Origin: Burkholderiales bacterium RIFCSPHIGHO2_12_FULL_69_20
Lineage (GTDB): Bacteria > Pseudomonadota > Gammaproteobacteria > Burkholderiales > Burkholderiaceae_C
Direction of reading: 5' to 3'
DNA length: 34,084 bases
Assembly (NCBI GenBank): GCA_001770815.1
Contig: MESD01000038.1
Location: 1-34,084 of the forward strand
The notes below the pieces were generated by a model. It saw only the letters and a list, made by a program, of their open reading frames with translations, did not search any database and was not told the origin of the DNA. Numbering within the stretch: position 1 is the first letter of the stretch; each line of letters starts with the position of its first letter. The translations under genes were made by a program, and so were the position numbers. Positions 7,427 through 14,907 of this stretch are shown here, one piece after another.

Positions 7427-8829
7427 CGGGGGGGCCGCATCGCTTTGATCACCACCACCACGAACAGCAGCCCGCCGACGATGGCCACCGCGCCGCCCAG
7501 CCCCATCAGGCCCATGCCGGCGATCTCGCCCGTGCTGCGCAGCACCTGCTCGCTGCCGGCCACCTTGCGCTGTACGCCGTAACCGCCCGACCAGACCAGG
7601 CCGACGATGTGCAGCAACTGGCCGGCGCCGTAGAGGAGGGGCTGCGTCACCGCCAGCCGGCCCTGCGGCGTGCCGTAGCCCAACTGCGGCAGCAGCAGGT
7701 AGACCAGGCCCATCAGCGCCAGCGTCACGCCGACGATGCAGCCGTGGTAATGCGCCGGGATCGTGACGTTGCTGCCGCCGATCATCAGCCCGATCAACCC
7801 GCCGGCGGCGAACAGCGCCATCGACGACCACAGCGCCGCGCGCAGCGGCCGGGCTGCTGCTGCCAGCTGGCGCATCGGCAGCATTGCCAGCAACACCGCC
7901 AGCGCCACCGGGAAGATGGCGATGCCGCCGCCCAGGCGCATCGCCCAGGTGTGCAGCGCCCGGTGCTCGACGCTGGCCACGTCGTGCGCCAGGTAGGCAT
8001 AGGGCGTGATGAACACGCTGGCCAGCGCCAGCGCAAACAGCATCAGCACCACCCGCGGGCTCAGCGCGATGCGCGCGCCGCAGGCCTGCGCCAGCCACAG
8101 CCACGCCACCAGCATCGCCAGTGTCCAGGTGAACTGCAACGCATGGCCGACACCCCAGAACAGGATCTCGTAGTAGGCCTTGCCGTCGAGCTGGGTCGGC
8201 ACCGTGGCCAGCGACCACAGCAGCGCCAGCAGCGCCACTGCGCTGGACACCACGCTGGCGTTGAGGCCGAAGCGCAGCGCTGCGGCGCCGTCGGGCGCGG
8301 GGCCGATGGCGCGGGCGGCCCACAGGCTGCGCAGCACCTGCAGCGCCGCGCCGGCGCCGAAGATCACCAGCCCGGCCTGGAACCAGGGGCTGGTGAGCAC
8401 CGGGATGTAGTTGGCCATGATCGCGGTGCCGGGCTGCACGAAGGCGGCCACCGACATCAGCAGCGTGCCCCCCGCGCAAAGGCCCAGCGCGATCCAGCTG
8501 GCCGTGGCGCCGCGCGCCGAGCTGTTCAGGCTCCACAGCGCGCCGACGATGGCGGCAAACCACACCAGCACCGACAGGTCGACATGCACCACCAGCGCGA
8601 TGCGGAAGAAATCCGCCGCCGGCAGCCAGGCGTTGATGCCCGGCGTGCGCGCCAGCACCAGCAGCACCGAGAACAGGCCCGAGACGATCAGCGCCAGCAG
8701 GCCCAGCCCCAGCCAGGCCCGGCCCAGCGCGCGTTGCTCGTCGCCGGCAATCGGCAGGCTGAAGTCGGCCGATGAGGCGGCCTGTTGGGCGGGCGCATTG
8801 GCGCCGGCAGCGTGCGACAAGGTGTTCAT
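7423..8829 (-). CDS. Non-canonical heme-copper oxidase subunit I-like protein (His-Asp at the CuB site)
   Basis: 468 aa, about 12 hydrophobic segments, similar in layout to heme-copper subunit I. Visible ligand positions: low-spin heme His82 (VVHVDLS, helix II), CuB His229 in WGVGHALQF (helix VI), and the helix X pair His360/His362 in IPAHYHG. Two departures stand out. The cross-linked Tyr expected four residues after the helix VI His is Phe233. The helix VII His-His pair is read as His282-Asp283 in LAHDVAS, which lies 53 residues after His229 (about 49-50 in ordinary members). It is therefore unlikely to be a normal O2 reductase. A gNOR-like nitric oxide reductase is one possibility. No separate subunit II accompanies it. 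The ATG at 8829 overlaps the upstream stop (ATGA) and the stop overlaps the next ATG in the same way. The alternative is a structural paralogue without CuB. Confidence 0.82.
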   Translation of the reverse strand: MNTLSHAAGANAPAQQAASSADFSLPIAGDEQRALGRAWLGLGLLALIVSGLFSVLLVLARTPGINAWLPAADFFRIALVVHVDLSVLVWFAAIVGALWSLNSSARGATASWIALGLCAGGTLLMSVAAFVQPGTAIMANYIPVLTSPWFQAGLVIFGAGAALQVLRSLWAARAIGPAPDGAAALRFGLNASVVSSAVALLALLWSLATVPTQLDGKAYYEILFWGVGHALQFTWTLAMLVAWLWLAQACGARIALSPRVVLMLFALALASVFITPYAYLAHDVASVEHRALHTWAMRLGGGIAIFPVALAVLLAMLPMRQLAAAARPLRAALWSSMALFAAGGLIGLMIGGSNVTIPAHYHGCIVGVTLALMGLVYLLLPQLGYGTPQGRLAVTQPLLYGAGQLLHIVGLVWSGGYGVQRKVAGSEQVLRSTGEIAGMGLMGLGGAVAIVGGLLFVVVVIKAMRPPR

Positions 8830-9356
8830 TGCAAGGTGATGCCACCGCGGGTGGCGTCGAAGTCGATGACCAGAACCTGCGCGGGTGCCAGCGTCACCGT
8901 GGCCTCGCGCTGGTAGGCGAAACCGGTGCCGCGTGCGTCGTCGTTGAGCCGCACGGCGATGCGTTGCTCACCGGCGGGCACCACCAGCCGCTGGTACACC
9001 GCCGATGCGCCATCGCGTGACAGCCCCGACGGCGCAGACGTGCGGCGCAGCGCCGGCTGGCCGCCGATGTCGACCTCCACCGTCACGGGCGAGCGTTCAC
9101 GCGGGCAGCTGATCGGCGCGCGCATGTTGGGCGGCAGCTTGGCCAACTCGGCCTCACTGAGGCGGCGGCATTCGCCCAGCGGCTTGCCGGTGTGGCTGAA
9201 GCTGACCTTGATCAGCGCCTGGTCGGTGGCCAGGTGCCGGTAGGTGGGCCATTGCGAGAACACGCCGATCACCACGGCAAACAGCGCATAGAGCAAGCCC
9301 TGCGCGACCCACGCACCGGCCGACAGCGCCTTGGGCGGGCGGGTGGTTTCAGACAT
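8826..9356 (-). CDS. Membrane-anchored periplasmic protein of unknown function in the heme-copper operon
   Basis: 176 aa. I do not recognise the family. One N-terminal transmembrane helix (about residues 14-33) is followed by an approximately 140-residue domain that should face the periplasm. That domain is predicted beta-rich from its alternating pattern and has two cysteines (ECRRLS and ISCPRER) about 20 residues apart that could form a disulfide. There is no CxxCH or other metal-binding motif. The position resembles that of FixH-like accessory proteins in other oxidase clusters, but I see no convincing FixH motif. The ATG at 9356 is inside the end of the upstream gene (8-base overlap) and the stop overlaps the start of the subunit I-like gene, so translation is coupled to both neighbours. 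An assembly or structural role is inferred from position only. Confidence 0.75.
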   Translation of the reverse strand: MSETTRPPKALSAGAWVAQGLLYALFAVVIGVFSQWPTYRHLATDQALIKVSFSHTGKPLGECRRLSEAELAKLPPNMRAPISCPRERSPVTVEVDIGGQPALRRTSAPSGLSRDGASAVYQRLVVPAGEQRIAVRLNDDARGTGFAYQREATVTLAPAQVLVIDFDATRGGITLQ

Positions 9357-10917
9357 GGTGGACTTTCGGCAGCGGGTCGGTCGAGGGCTCGAGCTGGCTG
9401 ACGCGCTGGCGCAGGCGGCGCAAGGCCGCTTGCAGCGGGCCGGCCTCACCGGATTCGCCCGCGTCGGCCCAGGCCACTTCAAGCCGATGCTGCGGCACCT
9501 CGGCGCGCAGATGGGGTTCACGCTCGCCGCGCAGCCGTTGTTCGGTCCACTGCTGGCCCAGGCGGTATTCGCAGCCGCCCGGGCGGCAGGTGCTGACCAG
9601 CACGCCGGCAGCGCCGTCGCGCAAGGCGTATTCGACGAACGAGGGCGGCAGCATGCCGGTGCATTCGAGGCTGAAGCGGGCGATATCGTCGCCGGCCAAT
9701 GGGGCCAGCGCCGCGCCCTGGGCGCAGCCGAACACCACGATGGGTCGTGGCGCCTTCAACGTGGCCAACTGCTGCTGCAGATCGCGGCGCAGGGCACCGA
9801 TGGGCGCCGCCGGCAGGTCGATGCCGGTGACCAGATCGGCGGCGCTGCGAAACGGCGTCGACGATGGGCAGGCGCCGACGCAGATGCCGCAGGCGGTGCA
9901 CAGGTCGGCATCGACCACCGCGATCTGCTTGCCGGCCTTGCCGTTGGGGTGCGGCGCCATCGTCACCGCGGCAAACGGGCAATCGACGAAACAGCGTCGG
10001 CAGCCGTTGCAGTTGGCCGGGTCGACCACCGCCACCGGCGCCGGGGCCGGCTGCGGCAGGAAGGGCAGCACCGACAGCAGCGCCAGCAGCGCGGCCACCA
10101 GGGCCCAGGCGGCGGCCGGCGAGGTGGCCTCGGCCAGCGGATGGATGAACAGCAGCGCCCAGTCCAGCCGCAAGGCCTGCGGCACGGTGGCCAGGTTGGC
10201 CGGCGCATGGCTGCTGACCGGCTGCAGCAGGGCCAGTGCCAGCAGCGTGACCAGCAGGCCCAGGCTGAGCGCACGCGGCGGCCAGACGGCGGCGCGGGTC
10301 AGGCGCTGGATGTGGAACCACAGCGTGAACAGCAGCAGCAGCGGTGCCCCCAGGTGCACGAAGACGAACAGCGAGAACAGCCGGTCGCTGACCGCGCCCT
10401 CGGTGAGAAAGTTGCGCGCCAGCGGCGTGGCCAGCAGCGGCAGTGCGTCCAGCCACTCGGCGGTGGCGATGGCCGAGTACTGGGCGAGCTGATCCCAATG
10501 CAGCCAGAAACCGCCGATCGCGCTGATGAACACCAGCGCGATGGTCGGCACGCCGGTCAGCCAGGCATGGCGGCGCGCGCCGCGGTAGTGCCGCAGCAGC
10601 CACTCACGCCCCAGGTGCGCAGCCAGCAGGATGACGAAGGCATCGGCCGCATAGCGGTGCAGGCTGCGCAGCACGCCGCCGGCCCAGGGCTGGTGGCGAC
10701 CCAGGTCGACGATCGACGCATAAGCACCGGCCACCGAGGTGTCGATCACGGCATAGACGTAGATGCCGCTGACGGCCAGCAGCCAGAACACCAGGAAGCC
10801 GAGTGAACCCAGATGGCGCAGCGGGCTCAGCGCCGCGCCGAAGGCGGCATCGAAGCCATGCTCCAGATGGCGCCATGCGGCCAGGGCCGGCGGCGGTGGT
10901 TCACGGTCTTGCCACAT
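9349..10917 (-). CDS. Cytochrome b fused to two [4Fe-4S] clusters and an MvhD/FlpD-like domain
   Basis: 522 aa. Residues 1-235 form a cytochrome b N-terminal domain with His87/His101 and His188/His202 as two bis-His heme sites. Further hydrophobic helices reach about residue 290. Residues 300-352 are a bacterial 2x[4Fe-4S] ferredoxin (C303-x2-C306-x2-C309-x3-C313 and C340-x2-C343-x2-C346-x3-C350). Residues 392-475 match the methyl-viologen-reducing hydrogenase delta (MvhD/FlpD) domain: VFGCAQG, LECTGMLPP, STCRPGGCEYRLG with Cys398, 419, 444 and 449. In methanogens and sulfate reducers MvhD passes electrons between hydrogenase or formate dehydrogenase and heterodisulfide reductase-type proteins; here no such partners are nearby. 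The gene is parallel in design to the other cytochrome b fusion in the operon. Start ATG at 10917 overlaps the sco gene by 17 bases. Confidence 0.9.
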   Translation of the reverse strand: MWQDREPPPPALAAWRHLEHGFDAAFGAALSPLRHLGSLGFLVFWLLAVSGIYVYAVIDTSVAGAYASIVDLGRHQPWAGGVLRSLHRYAADAFVILLAAHLGREWLLRHYRGARRHAWLTGVPTIALVFISAIGGFWLHWDQLAQYSAIATAEWLDALPLLATPLARNFLTEGAVSDRLFSLFVFVHLGAPLLLLFTLWFHIQRLTRAAVWPPRALSLGLLVTLLALALLQPVSSHAPANLATVPQALRLDWALLFIHPLAEATSPAAAWALVAALLALLSVLPFLPQPAPAPVAVVDPANCNGCRRCFVDCPFAAVTMAPHPNGKAGKQIAVVDADLCTACGICVGACPSSTPFRSAADLVTGIDLPAAPIGALRRDLQQQLATLKAPRPIVVFGCAQGAALAPLAGDDIARFSLECTGMLPPSFVEYALRDGAAGVLVSTCRPGGCEYRLGQQWTEQRLRGEREPHLRAEVPQHRLEVAWADAGESGEAGPLQAALRRLRQRVSQLEPSTDPLPKVHHV

Positions 10918-11749
10918 GGAGCCGGGTGCCGCGGCGCTGTCGCCAGCGGTCGAGCAGCAGGTAGGTGAGCACGGTGATGAAGAAGCCCAGGCCGCCGACC
11001 ACCTCGAGGATCAGCTTGTAGTCGTAGCGGTAGGCGCCGGTCTCGGGGTCGTACACGGTGCACAGGATGCGCACGCGCTCGATCAGTGTTTCGATCGCCC
11101 GGCCAGGCGCTGCCGGCGCTGCATTCAGCAACTGGCGCAGCGGCTCGCCCAGCGCGGCGGCGTTGAGGCGGTCGCCATACACCTGGCTGTGGATGCGGCC
11201 ACGGGCGTCGACGATGGTCACGCCCAGCAGGTGGTCGAAGCCCGCGGGCGTGGCCTGGTAGCTGAAGCCGAAGTTCTGCGTCAGCGCATCCACCGCGGCG
11301 CCGGGCGGGCTGAGGAAGGCCCAGTTCGGGTAGACGATGCGCTGCTGCGCGGCAAAGGCGCGCAGCGCGGTGGGGGAGTCGAAGGGCTGGTTGAAGCCGA
11401 TGCTGACCACGTTGAACTGGTGCGGGCCGAACACCTTGTCCAGGCCCTTCACCGCCTCGTGCAGCGCCCGCGTCTGGGTCGGGCAGATCTGGAAGCAGCC
11501 GGTGTAGATGAAACTGACCAGCAGCGGCTTGCCGCGAAACTGCGACAGCCGCACCGGGCGCTCGGCGGTATCGAGCAGCGGCGCATCGATCACCGGGCGG
11601 CCGATGGCGGCCTGGCTGATGCGCAGGGCCAACGCCTCGTCCAGCTTCGAGGTCTGGTCCGCGAATGCGGCGCTGCCGGCCGTCAGCGCGGCGAGCATTG
11701 CTGCCGGCAACGCGGCCCGCAGCAGGGCCTGTTCAGCGCAGCGCGGCAT
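10901..11749 (-). CDS. SCO1/SenC-family copper chaperone with C-terminal membrane anchor
   Basis: 282 aa. A signal peptide (hydrophobic run about residues 9-28, probable cleavage after AFA) precedes a thioredoxin-like domain with the copper site Cys85-FQI-Cys89 and the distal His173 (FDHLLGV), as in Sco proteins that load CuA of oxidase subunit II. The usual segment SFIYTGCFQICP is intact. Unusually, about 100 further residues end in a transmembrane helix (about 246-266) and a basic tail, so the protein is tethered at its C-terminus rather than its N-terminus. Its natural client is the CuA-containing subunit II encoded in the same operon. The ATG at 11749 lies 17 bases inside the upstream gene. 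Confidence 0.93.
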   Translation of the reverse strand: MPRCAEQALLRAALPAAMLAALTAGSAAFADQTSKLDEALALRISQAAIGRPVIDAPLLDTAERPVRLSQFRGKPLLVSFIYTGCFQICPTQTRALHEAVKGLDKVFGPHQFNVVSIGFNQPFDSPTALRAFAAQQRIVYPNWAFLSPPGAAVDALTQNFGFSYQATPAGFDHLLGVTIVDARGRIHSQVYGDRLNAAALGEPLRQLLNAAPAAPGRAIETLIERVRILCTVYDPETGAYRYDYKLILEVVGGLGFFITVLTYLLLDRWRQRRGTRLHVARP

Positions 11750-12629
11750 CGACAGCCACTGCCGCGAGCAGTGCGCTCAACTGCACCATCGAGCCGAAGA
11801 AGGCCGCCATCGCGGTGGCGCGGCTGGGCGCGCGGGCCAGCCGCCAGGTGCGCAGCAGTAAGTAGCCCCCCCCGGCCAGCGCCCCGACCAGCACCACCGG
11901 GCCGGCGCCGAACAGCACCGGCAGCAGCGACACCGCCACCAGCACGATGGCGTTGGCATGCACGATGCGCGCCGCGCGTGGCACGCCCACCACCACCGGC
12001 AGCATCGGCACGCCGGCGGCGGCGTAGTCGTCCTTGCAGGCGATGGCCAGGCTCCAGAAGTGCGGGGGCGTCCACAGCAACAGCGCCAGCGCCAGCAGCC
12101 AGGGCAGGGGCCCCAGCGTGGGGTCGACCGCTGCGGCACCGGCCAGCACCGCAAAGCTGCCCGACAAACCGCCCACGACGATGTTCAGCCAGGTGCGGCG
12201 CTTGAGCCACAGCGTGTAGACGACGCCGTAGGTGAACGCGCCGAGGAAGATGAAGAACGCTGCCAGCGGGTTGATCACCCACGCCGTGGCGCCCACCGAC
12301 AGCGCCAGCATCAGCGCGATCAGCAGCAGCCAGCCCGGCGAGGTTTTCAGCGCTCCGCTGGCAAACGCACGCTTGCGCGTGCGCGCCATCTGCCGGTCAC
12401 TGTCGGCTTCGACGAACTGATTGAACGCGCCCGCGGCCGCCGAGGCCACCAGCACCGACAAGGCCAGCACCAGCACCTGCCAGAGGCTCAAGCCACGACC
12501 GGGCGTGATGGCCAGCCCGGCCAGCGCGCTGATCATGATCAGCACGCCGATGCGCAGCTTGAAGATGCCGATCACCGTGCGGGCGATCCCGGGGGCGGCG
12601 CGCGGCGCCGTGACGACGGTTGTGTTCAT
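11733..12629 (-). CDS. cyoE: Protoheme IX farnesyltransferase (heme O synthase)-like UbiA protein
   Basis: 298 aa, about nine transmembrane helices. The UbiA prenyltransferase motif 1 is NQFVEADSDRQMARTRKR (70-87); heme O synthases usually have N-x3-D-x3-D with two Asp, whereas here the first acidic residue is Glu74, with Asp76 and Asp78 following. The second region TPPHFWSLAI...DDYAAAGVPMLP is typical of CyoE/CtaB and separates it from quinone-pathway UbiA proteins. It would farnesylate protoheme to heme O, which the divergent ctaA-like product could oxidise to heme A for the heme-copper subunits of this operon. The ATG at 12629 has GGGGAG about 8 bases upstream and follows subunit I by 18 bases. 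Confidence 0.92.
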   Translation of the reverse strand: MNTTVVTAPRAAPGIARTVIGIFKLRIGVLIMISALAGLAITPGRGLSLWQVLVLALSVLVASAAAGAFNQFVEADSDRQMARTRKRAFASGALKTSPGWLLLIALMLALSVGATAWVINPLAAFFIFLGAFTYGVVYTLWLKRRTWLNIVVGGLSGSFAVLAGAAAVDPTLGPLPWLLALALLLWTPPHFWSLAIACKDDYAAAGVPMLPVVVGVPRAARIVHANAIVLVAVSLLPVLFGAGPVVLVGALAGGGYLLLRTWRLARAPSRATAMAAFFGSMVQLSALLAAVAVDAALR

Positions 12630-12647
12630 CGCGGTTCTCCCCGTGCA

Positions 12648-14345
12648 TCAACTCAGGCCCCACAGCGTGGACAGGTACTTCCAGTTGATGAAGTAGTAGA
12701 GGATGAAGGCCAGCAGGAACACCATCGCCAGCGAGAAGGTGCCGGGTGCGGCAAAGCCCATCGAGCCGGTGGTCTGCACCGCCACCGTGGGTGCGGTGCG
12801 CGGGATCGGCGTGAACTTCGGGCTGACGTTGCCGGTGTCCAGCCGCTTGCCGAACAGCAGCGAGCCGACGGTGATCAGGATGTAGAAGCCACCGCTGACG
12901 ATCGCCGCGATGCCCGCGATGCCCACCAGGCCCATCATCAGGTAGGCCGCGCCGGGCCATTCATAGGCCAGTGCGTGGCCCTGGAAGGCCATGTCCCAGT
13001 GCCGCCGCGAGACCCCCAGCGTGCCCGCCCCCATCATCACCAGGCAGAAGAAGTACATCGAGAAGCCGAACAGGTAGGGCTGCCACTGCGCCAGCTTGGG
13101 CAGGATCATCTCGCGGCGGAACAGCACCGGGATCAGGTAGTAGGTCAGCGCCATGAAGGTCAGCGTGGTGCCCACCACCACCGTGGCATGGAAGTGCCCC
13201 GGCACGTAGATGGTGTTGTGGATGATCATGTTGAGCTGCTCGGTGCCCATCATCACGCCCGAGATGCCACCCAGGAAGCCGAAGCCGATGATCGAGATGA
13301 ACACCCCGGAGAAGGTCGGGTTGCTCCACGGTGCCTTGCGCAGCCACTCGAACAAGCCCTTGGTGAAGCCCTTCTGGCGCTGCGCCACTTCCATCGCGCC
13401 GGGGATGGTCAGGCCGTGGATCATCGAGGCCAGCACCGCGAAGTACATGAAGTAGCTGGTGTTGACGACCTTCCAGCCGGTGGACAGCCCCGGGTCGGCC
13501 AGCAGGTGGTGCGCGCTGGCCAGTTGCAGGAACAGGATGTAGAGCAGGAAGGCCGAGCGGCTGACACGCTCGCTCATCGGCTTGGCACCGAAGGCCACCG
13601 CCGCCACCAGGTACCACACCGAGATGTGCGCCGCCACGTTGATCTGCTGCGACGAGTGGCCGAAGGCCCACCAGATCGTGCGGTAGATCAGCGGGTCGAC
13701 CTCCTTGACCCAGCCGATGGCCATCAGGTAGGTGGGGATCAGGATGATCGCGCCCGAGGCGATGGTGAACACCGCGATGATCGCCGCCGTGATGGCGCCG
13801 AAGGTGACCAGCGGCACCGAGCCCTGGTAAGTCTTGTCGCGCTTGGCGATCACCAGCGTGCCGAAGAAGACAAAGCAGGCGATCAGCGCGCCGACGGCGA
13901 ACAGGATCAGCCCGGCGTAGAACGACGGTGCGGCCATCATTGGCACGTACGAGGTCATCATCACGCTGGAGCCGCCGTCGAACACGGCCAGGTTGTTCAT
14001 CACCGCGCCGATCAGCATCAGCGCAAACGCGGCCCAGGCGATGTTGGGCGTGGCGATGCGACATCGCAGCAGCGTGGAGGAACAGAAATAGAGGATCGCG
14101 ATCTCGAAGAAGATGATCCAGAAGATCAACATGTCGATGCCGTGGGCCGTGAGCACCATGTAGAAGGTGTCGGCCTGCAGCCAGTGGATGGCCGGCCAGC
14201 GCGTCAGCGCGATGCCGATGGCCAGGATGCCGCCGATCAGCAGGAACACCACCGCCGTGACGGCGTTGGCGATCATCAGCTTCTCGGCATGCGCCTCGAA
14301 CTGCAGCCCTGAACGCGGGCAGGTGCGGTAGCTTGTGTTTGCCAT
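12648..14345 (-). CDS. Heme-copper oxidoreductase subunit I with Gln in place of the active-site Tyr (eNOR-like)
   Basis: 565 aa, about 12-14 membrane helices. All six metal-ligand histidines are visible: His68 (TAHGIDM, helix II), His230 (FGHSSQQ, helix VI), His279-His280 (SAHHLL, helix VII, 49 residues later as in A-type oxidases), and His384/His386 (PGHFHAT, helix X). The residue that should be the His-cross-linked Tyr (HPEVY in cytochrome c oxidase) is Gln234 and the preceding residue is also Gln. O2-reducing A- and B-type enzymes need this Tyr, so a different reaction is likely. The pattern fits the E-type family described as eNOR (nitric oxide reductase derived from oxidases), as far as I recall that description. 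With CuA subunit II upstream, cytochrome c is a plausible donor. ATG at 14345 has GGAGG 7 bases upstream. Confidence 0.9.
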   Translation of the reverse strand: MANTSYRTCPRSGLQFEAHAEKLMIANAVTAVVFLLIGGILAIGIALTRWPAIHWLQADTFYMVLTAHGIDMLIFWIIFFEIAILYFCSSTLLRCRIATPNIAWAAFALMLIGAVMNNLAVFDGGSSVMMTSYVPMMAAPSFYAGLILFAVGALIACFVFFGTLVIAKRDKTYQGSVPLVTFGAITAAIIAVFTIASGAIILIPTYLMAIGWVKEVDPLIYRTIWWAFGHSSQQINVAAHISVWYLVAAVAFGAKPMSERVSRSAFLLYILFLQLASAHHLLADPGLSTGWKVVNTSYFMYFAVLASMIHGLTIPGAMEVAQRQKGFTKGLFEWLRKAPWSNPTFSGVFISIIGFGFLGGISGVMMGTEQLNMIIHNTIYVPGHFHATVVVGTTLTFMALTYYLIPVLFRREMILPKLAQWQPYLFGFSMYFFCLVMMGAGTLGVSRRHWDMAFQGHALAYEWPGAAYLMMGLVGIAGIAAIVSGGFYILITVGSLLFGKRLDTGNVSPKFTPIPRTAPTVAVQTTGSMGFAAPGTFSLAMVFLLAFILYYFINWKYLSTLWGLS

Positions 14346-14358
14346 GGGTGCCTCCGGC

Positions 14359-14898
14359 CTACTTGACGTACAGGCGACCGACCATCGTGTGATGGTTGAT
14401 GCCGCAGAATTCGTTGCACACCACCGAGTAGGTGCCTGCCTGGTTGGGCGTCACGGTGATCACGTGCTCGAAGCCCGGCACGATCTGGATGTTGATGTTG
14501 GCGGGCTGCAGCGAGAAGCCGTGGTTGTAGTCCAGCGACGTGAGGTGCAGCTTGTAGGTCTTGCCCTTCTCCAGTTCGATGATGGGCCAGAAGCTCCACA
14601 GCCGCGCGATCATGTAGACGTCGCTGCCGGGCGGTGGCGCGACCACCGGCGTGTTGTCGGCCGTCTCGGTGCGCACGGTGTACTTGTCGACCACCGCCTG
14701 GGCCTTGGCGGTGAACTTCTCCGGCGTGGTGCGGTAGGTCTCGGTCGACAGGTTCTGTTTGCCCCAGACATGCCAGCCGACCATCATGGCGAACATCACC
14801 AGGCACCAGATCAGCGCAATCGCGATCCAGGTGCCTTCGACGCGGTCGATCGGGTGCCGGTACCAAAGTCGCTCGGCGGGCGGGAGGATGGCGCTCAT
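14359..14898 (-). CDS. Heme-copper oxidoreductase subunit II with CuA site
   Basis: 179 aa, short for a subunit II. A single N-terminal transmembrane helix (about 24-43) anchors a periplasmic cupredoxin domain. The dinuclear CuA ligands are complete: His126 (DYNHGFS), Cys161, Cys165, His169 and Met172 in CNEFCGINHHTM, with Glu163 as the backbone ligand. This makes the enzyme a probable cytochrome c or cupredoxin-accepting complex rather than a quinol-dependent one. B-type oxidases also have a one-helix subunit II, often with a separate one-helix subunit IIa, and the upstream 53-aa gene fits that role. The gene lies 13 bases before subunit I and 9 bases after the small gene. Confidence 0.94.
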   Translation of the reverse strand: MSAILPPAERLWYRHPIDRVEGTWIAIALIWCLVMFAMMVGWHVWGKQNLSTETYRTTPEKFTAKAQAVVDKYTVRTETADNTPVVAPPPGSDVYMIARLWSFWPIIELEKGKTYKLHLTSLDYNHGFSLQPANINIQIVPGFEHVITVTPNQAGTYSVVCNEFCGINHHTMVGRLYVK

Positions 14899-14907
14899 GG
14901 CGATCTC

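Noticed and set aside
5309-7582. 757-aa open frame on the plus strand
   Set aside because: It is opposite the cytochrome b-reductase gene; its Gln/His/Arg-rich low-complexity translation is the normal antisense shadow in GC-rich DNA.
7427-8845. Extension of the cytochrome b-reductase frame upstream to give an 1120-aa protein
   Set aside because: The added part is the shifted shadow of the heme-copper gene 7423-8829; the ATGA overlap at 7423-7426 marks the real junction.
11958-14312. 784-aa open frame on the plus strand
   Set aside because: Antisense to cyoE and the heme-copper subunit I; composition rich in His, Gln, Asp, Arg and without any domain.
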